Both the position numbers and the translations under genes were made by a program. A stretch of 64,000 nt of DNA from Trichosporon coremiiforme (taxonomy: Eukaryota; Basidiomycota; Tremellomycetes; Trichosporonales; Trichosporonaceae), in assembly GCA_039545355.1 (NCBI GenBank), contig BCJJ01000010.1, positions 319,085-383,084 on the forward strand, read 5' to 3'. Below are positions 58,548-64,000 of this stretch, piece after piece; position 1 is the stretch's first letter, and each line of letters begins with the position of its first letter. The notes beneath the pieces were generated by a model, which saw nothing but the letters and a program-made list of their open reading frames with translations, did not search any database and had not been told where the DNA came from.

Positions 58548-59207
58548 TCAGACGAGGCGCGGCTCGTCTTTCTCAATAGCATCGCGGAGCCTCTGCAATG
58601 CAGCGGCCATACGGTCGATCCGGGCGAGGTCTTCGTTCATCTTGGTCTTGTCCACCTCCTTAGCCTGCATCTGGGAACCGGGCACGTTTGCGGCGGCGCT
58701 CGTGGTGGGTTCGGCCATGTCCGTGGGAGCGGTGGGAGCGGTGGGAGCGGTGGGGGTGGTGGGAGCTGCGGGAGTGGCGGGAGCGGCGGGAGCGGCGGGA
58801 GGAGGGCTCTGGGACTGGGCGATATCGACCGGATGAGCGCGCTGGAACGCTGCCAGAGCGGCGAGAACGGCGGGCACGTCCTCACCCTTCACTTCGGCCG
58901 GTCCGTAGGCTACTGGCCCACCAGGTGCGGATCCGCCGGCCATGGCTTCTTCGCGACGACGGCGGCACCATCCGCCCCTACCCCATCCTCCTTCCGAATT
59001 GGCCGAGTTGGCCGGGCTGGGCGTGGGAGTGTCAGACGGCGAGGAGTTGGGGGGAGGAGACCAAGGGCCTCGAGGACCTTCGAGATGGTGCCTGCGGTCT
59101 GTGGCTCGGGCGATCCAGAATCCAAGTCCGACTAGGAGGACGCCGCGAAAGAAACCGCCGCACCGGCGGGGACGATAGTGGACGTGGTGGTGGTAGGGGT
59201 TGGCCAT
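58548..59207 (-). CDS. Small single-span membrane protein, hypothetical
   Basis: 219 residues from the ATG at 59207 (MANPYHHHVHYRPRRCGG), the last start before a hydrophobic span GFFRGVLLVGLGFWIARA. A Pro/Ser-rich segment and an Ala/Pro/Thr repeat (PTAPTAPTAPT) follow, then a helical acidic C-terminus (MNEDLARIDRMAAALQRLRD). The frame is open upstream to 59465 but that part has no conserved look. I do not recognise the family; it is probably an organelle or ER membrane protein. Confidence 0.65.
   Translation of the reverse strand: MANPYHHHVHYRPRRCGGFFRGVLLVGLGFWIARATDRRHHLEGPRGPWSPPPNSSPSDTPTPSPANSANSEGGWGRGGWCRRRREEAMAGGSAPGGPVAYGPAEVKGEDVPAVLAALAAFQRAHPVDIAQSQSPPPAAPAAPATPAAPTTPTAPTAPTAPTDMAEPTTSAAANVPGSQMQAKEVDKTKMNEDLARIDRMAAALQRLRDAIEKDEPRLV
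58723..58800 (+). repeat. GGTGGGAGC-type minisatellite
   Basis: 9-bp units (GGTGGGAGC and variants) encode the Ala/Pro/Thr repeat of the minus-strand 219-residue protein. Confidence 0.85.
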
Positions 59208-60908
59208 TGTTGCTGTGTGTTGAAGGCGTTGTTCGGCGATGAGGTCGAGACTGGTTGTGTGAGTGAAAGTGCCTGTGACATGCTTCTTGCCGAGTCCGTT
59301 GATATACTCGACGAGCATGGCCGCCGCCGGAGTCATGCCGAGGACGCTTCGTGAGTATATCCAGCCGTGAGCGATGCGTGTGCAGTCTAGATGCCGAGCA
59401 GACGCGCAGACTCGCCGTGCCGCGTAAGCCATGCAGCCGTGCAGCCGTGCAGACACATTCCACAATGCCGCGCACCGTGATCAGCGCGGCATCGTACTTC
59501 GGAGCCGGGCGCATGGCTAGCACATGGCTAGCGCATGGCAGACCTTTATATAGCACCGTGCGTGCGGCAGCCCCATTCTGGTCCACTTGTTGAACTGCGT
59601 AGAGCGTTGCCGTGTCAGTGTCGTCGGCCGGTAGCTTCAGTATGCGCGAACGCTGATGCGACGCTCCGGCACCGGCTTGACGGAATAGCACGTGGCGTGG
59701 CTAAGGCAGCTCATTGTTGGCGTCGTGTGTGGATCGGGTAGCTGGCCAAGGCATTCGAGCCAAGGACGGGACAGTGCGGCAGTTTTCGGTTTCGACAAAG
59801 TGGGAAATGAGGGCCATGGGTTATGGTCACGTGCGGTTTGTTCGGTCGCGTGGTCGCGTGTGGCTCGGGAAGTTAGAGTGGGGGCCGATGTGGGGGGGGG
59901 GAGGGATCGGCATCTATAATGATTGAGATTGGGACGGTTTAGGGAGTGGAGGTTCACCGTGGGGGACCCGGTCGCTCGGACTGCCAGGCTGGGTGGGATT
60001 CTCACCCGTACACGGGTACATTCCTGAGTGCACCGTGTCCACGATCCGGGGTAGGCCGGGGACAGCAGGGCAGCAGGGCAGCAAGGCGCGGGGCAATCAG
60101 TCAACCACCTTGTGTCGCCTTGTGCGATTCGCGCGTGCGGCCAAAAATGCATCCTTCCCTTGACCCTCCCTCCCCTTGTCTCTCGTCCCTCGTCCCTCTT
60201 CCCTCGTCGCTCGCCGCCGTCGCTCGCCATTGCCCGGTGTCAACTTGACATCGACAGACTTAGCCCTCCCCTACCCGCGACAATACTGGCCACTCTGGGA
60301 CACTCACGTCCCGCCGCCGGCTCGGACCTCGATCACACCGTGCCTCCCCAACACCCAGTGGCCTTCCGCAACCACAACCGGCACCGGACTCTAACTCTCT
60401 GTTCGACCGACCTCACCGACACACCAACATACCGACACACCAACATACCGACACACCGACACGGCACCGCCAACGACCCGAACTTACTCCGGTCTGCGTC
60501 CCTAGTCACACTCACTCTCACCCGGCACTCGTGGACCACCGAACTCTGCGCACAATCAGTCTTCCCATCGCATATCTCGAACCCATCTCACCCATCTCAC
60601 CTATCTCGCCCGTCTCACTCATCTCACCCATCTCACCCGCGATCTTACCTTTCTCTTTACCTTCCTCTTAAGTCCCCTCCGGGCCTATCTACGCCCCCCT
60701 CCCCGTTAGACGCAACCCACGACATGCCCGTCAACCGGTGATCACAAGCAGCCCCCCTCCCTGGTCTTCCTTCAACACCTCAATCTTCCCAGTCTCTCGA
60801 GACAGACACTCTTCGCGCTCGCCATCATCTAATCCGCTTCCCGGCTCACATTCACCACGATTGCGCCGTGAACGCCGCCGACGGCGTCACTGTCGTTGCC
60901 TCCCACTC
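59208..60908. other. Long upstream region of the Zn2Cys6 gene
   Basis: 1.7 kb between two divergent starts. It holds small tandem repeats: GCAGCCGTGCAGCCGTGCAG near 59432, an ACACACCAACATACCG repeat at about 60420-60465, and CATCTCACCC-type decamers at 60583-60638. The last ~700 bp are pyrimidine-rich and may be a long 5' UTR of the regulator. Confidence 0.55.
60583..60638 (+). repeat. Tandem decamers (CATCTCACCC type)
   Basis: About five imperfect 10-bp units in a CT-rich leader 270-325 bp before the transcription factor ATG. Confidence 0.8.
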
Positions 60909-63197
60909 ATGCCGCCTGCACGGGACCCACCGCGGTTCAACCCTTCCTCGCCAGCACAGGCATGCGACCGGTGTCGTGTACAGGTGAGTCACATTTAACG
61001 TCCCCAGCTGGCATAGTTGACACTCCCAGAAACTAAGGTAATGACCGACTGCTTCCCGCCTGAGAGCAACCCGCTGACCGTGGCAGATGCGAGATCGACC
61101 CGCAAGCCCAGCACTGCATCGAGTGCATCGCGACCGATGAGCTCTGCTCGTGGGACCTTCCTCCGTTAGGCGGACTGCTGAAGCCGCCGCGGCGACCACC
61201 GGCCCTCACCGTCTCCGACTCGGAGACCTCGCGCGGGTCTTCCTTCGGCATGTCACGGCAAAGCTCCGTCACGAGCGTCGAGACGCCGCTCAAGTCGAGA
61301 GAGCGGACATTCTCAGTGCACCGATCAGGTGAGTGCCCACATCGACATCGTCACCCCGTACCTGACTCCCAAAGGACCTTCCTCCATCCCTTACATCATC
61401 CACTCGATGCCGACCCTGCCGCTGAGTCGGACACTCTCCGAGTACTGCATGGACAAGGGCTACCGTATGGTCCGGACAGAAGGCCTCGACGGGTACATCA
61501 GCGTGACGTCGGAGGTTGTCGCTCAGTCGCACCCGCCACCGCAAGGAGCGAGCAGCTGGAGCGAAGCCGTCGACGGCCTTGTCGCCGACTACATTGACCA
61601 CATTGGAGAGCTCCTGCCCATCGTGACCGCCTCAGAAGCAGAGCAGGCCGGCCCCGTCCTGAAGGATGCGATGGCCGCCGTGGCTGCCACGCGCGGTGTC
61701 GTCTCCCCCGCCCTCTTTGAAGCGATCAGAGCATCCCTTCCTCACGAGCTAGAACAGAACGGTGAGTGTGAGACCGGTGGGACCCGCCCAGGTCGATCGT
61801 ACCTTAATTTTCGGATTCTCACTGGGTGGGCCCGGTGCCACTCCGTCTTACATCAGTTTGGTACTGATGATCGTCAGACGTCCACTTCGTTCCGACATTG
61901 GAGAACGTACAGACACTGCTGGTGCTGTGTCTGGTTGACGAGCTTGCGGACCGACCGCGAGTGTCGCCAGTATCCGTGCAGCGCGACCGATTGTCTACTG
62001 CGTACCGCCTCGCCTTGGACCTCGGACTCGCGCGATCACGGTTGGAACGCGAAGTGCGAGTATGGCGGTGTCTGCAGGTCATCGACACCTGGCGAGCAGC
62101 CAAGGACGGGGTCCCGATGCTTCACCCGTTCCCCTGTGGTTCCGAATCCAACTCTACGGCGTCGTCGACCCTGTCGTCCTCGATCAACTCTCCCTCCATC
62201 AGCCCGCCAATGTCGTCGACTCCGCTGTCCGTGTCGGTCCTGACCAAGTCGTCAGTGGGGCACGTGTACGGCAACACGTTCTTCGAGAGGCTGTACTCGC
62301 TGTCCAAATTGCTGGCGAGGGTACTGACGCTGATCTACGGACCCGACGGGGTCACTGAAACGGATGCGCCGGCGATGCGCAAGCTGCAGCACGACCTCGC
62401 CGTGTGGCGGGACTCGCTGCCGATATCGCTCAAATTTGACTACAACTCGGCCAAGTTCCAGACTGTGCGAACACAACGCCGTGTGCAAGAGTCCGGGCTG
62501 CTGCTCGTGTTCTACACGGGCGTGCGCTTCCTGTTCTTCCGACCGCTGATGCCGTGGTCATTCCACCTGCCGAAAAAGTTCAAGCAGTTTGTCGGCATCT
62601 CGACCGACGAATGGGTCGATCTCATGAAGCTCAGCCGGTACTCGGTCGACTTTGTCGTCAACCTGGAGGAGGCGTCCGAGCTGCTGTTCTTCTTTGGCGT
62701 GTACACGCTGAACCTATCCTGCCTCGTGCTGTACCACACGTGGGCTCGGCGCGGCGAGTGGGAGGGCAGCATCTACCTGGACAAGGCGCGGCGATGCTAC
62801 GACCGTCTCGTGCATGGTCCAGGCACGCATCTGCCGTTCCTCAAGAGAGTGAGTTTGACTTTTCTAGACATTTGCTAACCGACAGGACATGAGCACGATC
62901 GAGATGTTGCTCGGGATTACCGAGCTTTCGCGAGACCAGTTTGGTGCACACGGTGTGCGCGGGCTGAATCCGGTACCAGGCGTGCTCAACTCGCTAGCCG
63001 AGTCGACGGTCTCGGGCGTCATGATGCTGCGCGAGGGCGACGGCGAGGGCTTCATCATGGTCGCGACGCCCGAGGCGGCGCGCGACATCCAGGACCTGCC
63101 GCCGGGCACGATTGTGCTCGGCGGGCTCAGCGGGGGGCTCCCGGGCGAGTCGTCCCCCGATACCGCTTTGATTGGACGCGACCTCGGTGTTCTATAG
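60909..63197 (+). CDS. Zn2Cys6 fungal transcription factor
   Basis: Six exons (60909-60983, 61030-61037, 61087-61328, 61375-61761, 61878-62848, 62886-63197) encode 664 residues. The zinc cluster ACDRCRVQKLRCEIDPQAQH is assembled from three exons, including an 8-nt microexon, and gives a CX2CX6C half followed by CIECIATDELC. Downstream the protein resembles the fungal-specific regulatory domain: VHFVPTLENVQTLLVLCLVD, TAYRLALDLGL, VWRCLQVIDTW. This region has the helical pattern of the middle homology domain. Target genes are unknown. The C-terminus (PEAARDIQDLPPGTIVLGG) is hydrophilic. The start at 60909 leaves 17 residues before the first cysteine, normal for the family. Confidence 0.9.
61030..61037 (+). 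other. 8-nt microexon in the zinc cluster
   Basis: AAACTAAG sits between a 46-nt intron (60984-61029, ending GTTGACACTCCCAG) and a 49-nt intron (61038-61086, starting GTAATG and ending GCTGACCGTGGCAG). It supplies Lys-Leu-Arg of CRVQKLRCE and restores the frame from phase 0 to phase 2. Confidence 0.85.
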
Positions 63198-64000
63198 GTT
63201 TGACCCCCACTTTCGTCTTTTTGGTGCCACGAATCATATGCATAACACATAGCGCATGCGAGCCCCGCGTGCGGCGAGCGGCGAGGGCGCGCGGTGAGGG
63301 ACGCCGCTTGCCAGACACGGCCACACGTTCCCACACACAGCCTACGAATTACAGTACAGTGATTGGCGGAAATGGCCGGTGATACATGGCCCGTCAGGCC
63401 GAAGGCCTGGACTAAAGAGTGCTTGATGAGTGACAATCAAGTGATCCGCACAGCAGACGTGGCGGGCGGCATCGCGTCCGACATCGGCACATGCGCACAT
63501 CGGCCAGGACACTCGCGGCAAACAGCGTGTGTAACGTAAGCAGCCATGCGGCTGGCCTCTGTCGAATGAGAGTGAGTAGGCGGTCGCCCAAATGCGACCC
63601 GAGTGTTCGTGTCCGTGAAGTCCCGTTCGGCAGTCAATCCAAATTGCATGGGATTCCAAATGCACAACGAGTGGGTAGGTACGGGCGTACAATGATGGGG
63701 GGGGGGTGATGCCGAGGCGGAGTACCTCGGAGTACCTTTAGCCTCTGGCGCTGATGGGGGGAGATCTGCCTATTCTCAACTGATTTCAACCGATGTTAAT
63801 TGAGGAGGGACGCGAGTCGACGTGAGTGAATGGCATCCGAGTGGGTGCAGTGAGAGGGTTTGCATTGTTATGCAGATCTACTTCATTAAACGACTGAGGT
63901 GGGCCGAGACGGAGACCGAAGAGGGCGGAGGTGATCTGCGCCGGGTTGTCGGTCCGTGGGCCGCTTCGGACCGTTCTGCGCTCTTGACGATCGGGAGCGG
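63198..64000. other. Downstream intergenic region to the window end
   Basis: About 800 bp including the 3' UTR of the transcription factor. A G-run (about 63697-63707) and a GGAGTACCT repeat at 63719-63737 are present. No gene is seen. Confidence 0.5.

Noticed and set aside
57997..58836. 279-residue plus-strand frame
   Set aside because: Overlaps the minus-strand 219-residue gene and ends in the complement of its Ala/Pro/Thr repeat; low-complexity artefact.

Overview
The window is nuclear DNA of a basidiomycete fungus. Nearly every gene is split by very short introns (34-60 nt, GT..AG, with a CTGAC/CTAAC-type branch site just before the acceptor). Coding DNA is GC-rich, and the proteins are typical fungal ones (Spa2, Ypp1/TTC7, Tim50, Gpc1, Sno1, a Zn2Cys6 regulator). 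The style fits Tremellomycetes, probably Trichosporonales; that placement is inference, not a search result.

Layout. 0-13 kb: the 3' part of CAND1 (+), a ubiquitin-like ER membrane protein (-), an ADIP/Msd1-like coiled-coil protein (+), glycerophosphocholine acyltransferase GPC1 (-) and a GTPBP1-type GTPase (-). 13.2-15.7 kb: an intergenic stretch holding an organelle/bacterial-type tRNA-Leu(UAA). 15.7-31 kb: a CAX cation/proton exchanger, proteasome chaperone PAC2 and polarisome protein Spa2 (all +), YPP1/TTC7 (-) and threonine dehydratase ILV1 (+), the last two divergent. 31-37.6 kb: a secreted GH16 glycosidase (-) and the vitamin B6 glutaminase SNO1 (+), with 3.2 kb between them. 37.6-39.4 kb: duplicated non-coding DNA and a small membrane-protein gene. 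40-46 kb: cyclophilin-RRM PPIL4/Cyp6, TIM50 and mitochondrial ribosomal protein bL35m (+), and a Dal5-type transporter (-). 46.5-52.3 kb: an intron-containing tRNA-Ala(AGC), a metallo-beta-lactamase-fold lactonase-like enzyme (+) and a Ser/Thr/Pro-rich orphan (-). 52.3-58.5 kb: about 6 kb with no gene I can support, containing an old direct duplication. 58.5-64 kb: a small membrane orphan (-) and a Zn2Cys6 transcription factor (+). These are mostly unrelated housekeeping genes; no operon-like or biosynthetic cluster is evident.

The most notable thing is splicing. By carrying reading frames across exons I infer four microexons in three genes: a 1-nt and a 21-nt exon in GPC1, a 9-nt exon in the bL35m gene and an 8-nt exon inside the zinc cluster of the transcription factor. 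Each has canonical splice sites on both sides and restores frame or family alignment. The single-nucleotide exon is the strongest candidate for something unusual. All gene models were built by hand from the sequence, without transcript data.
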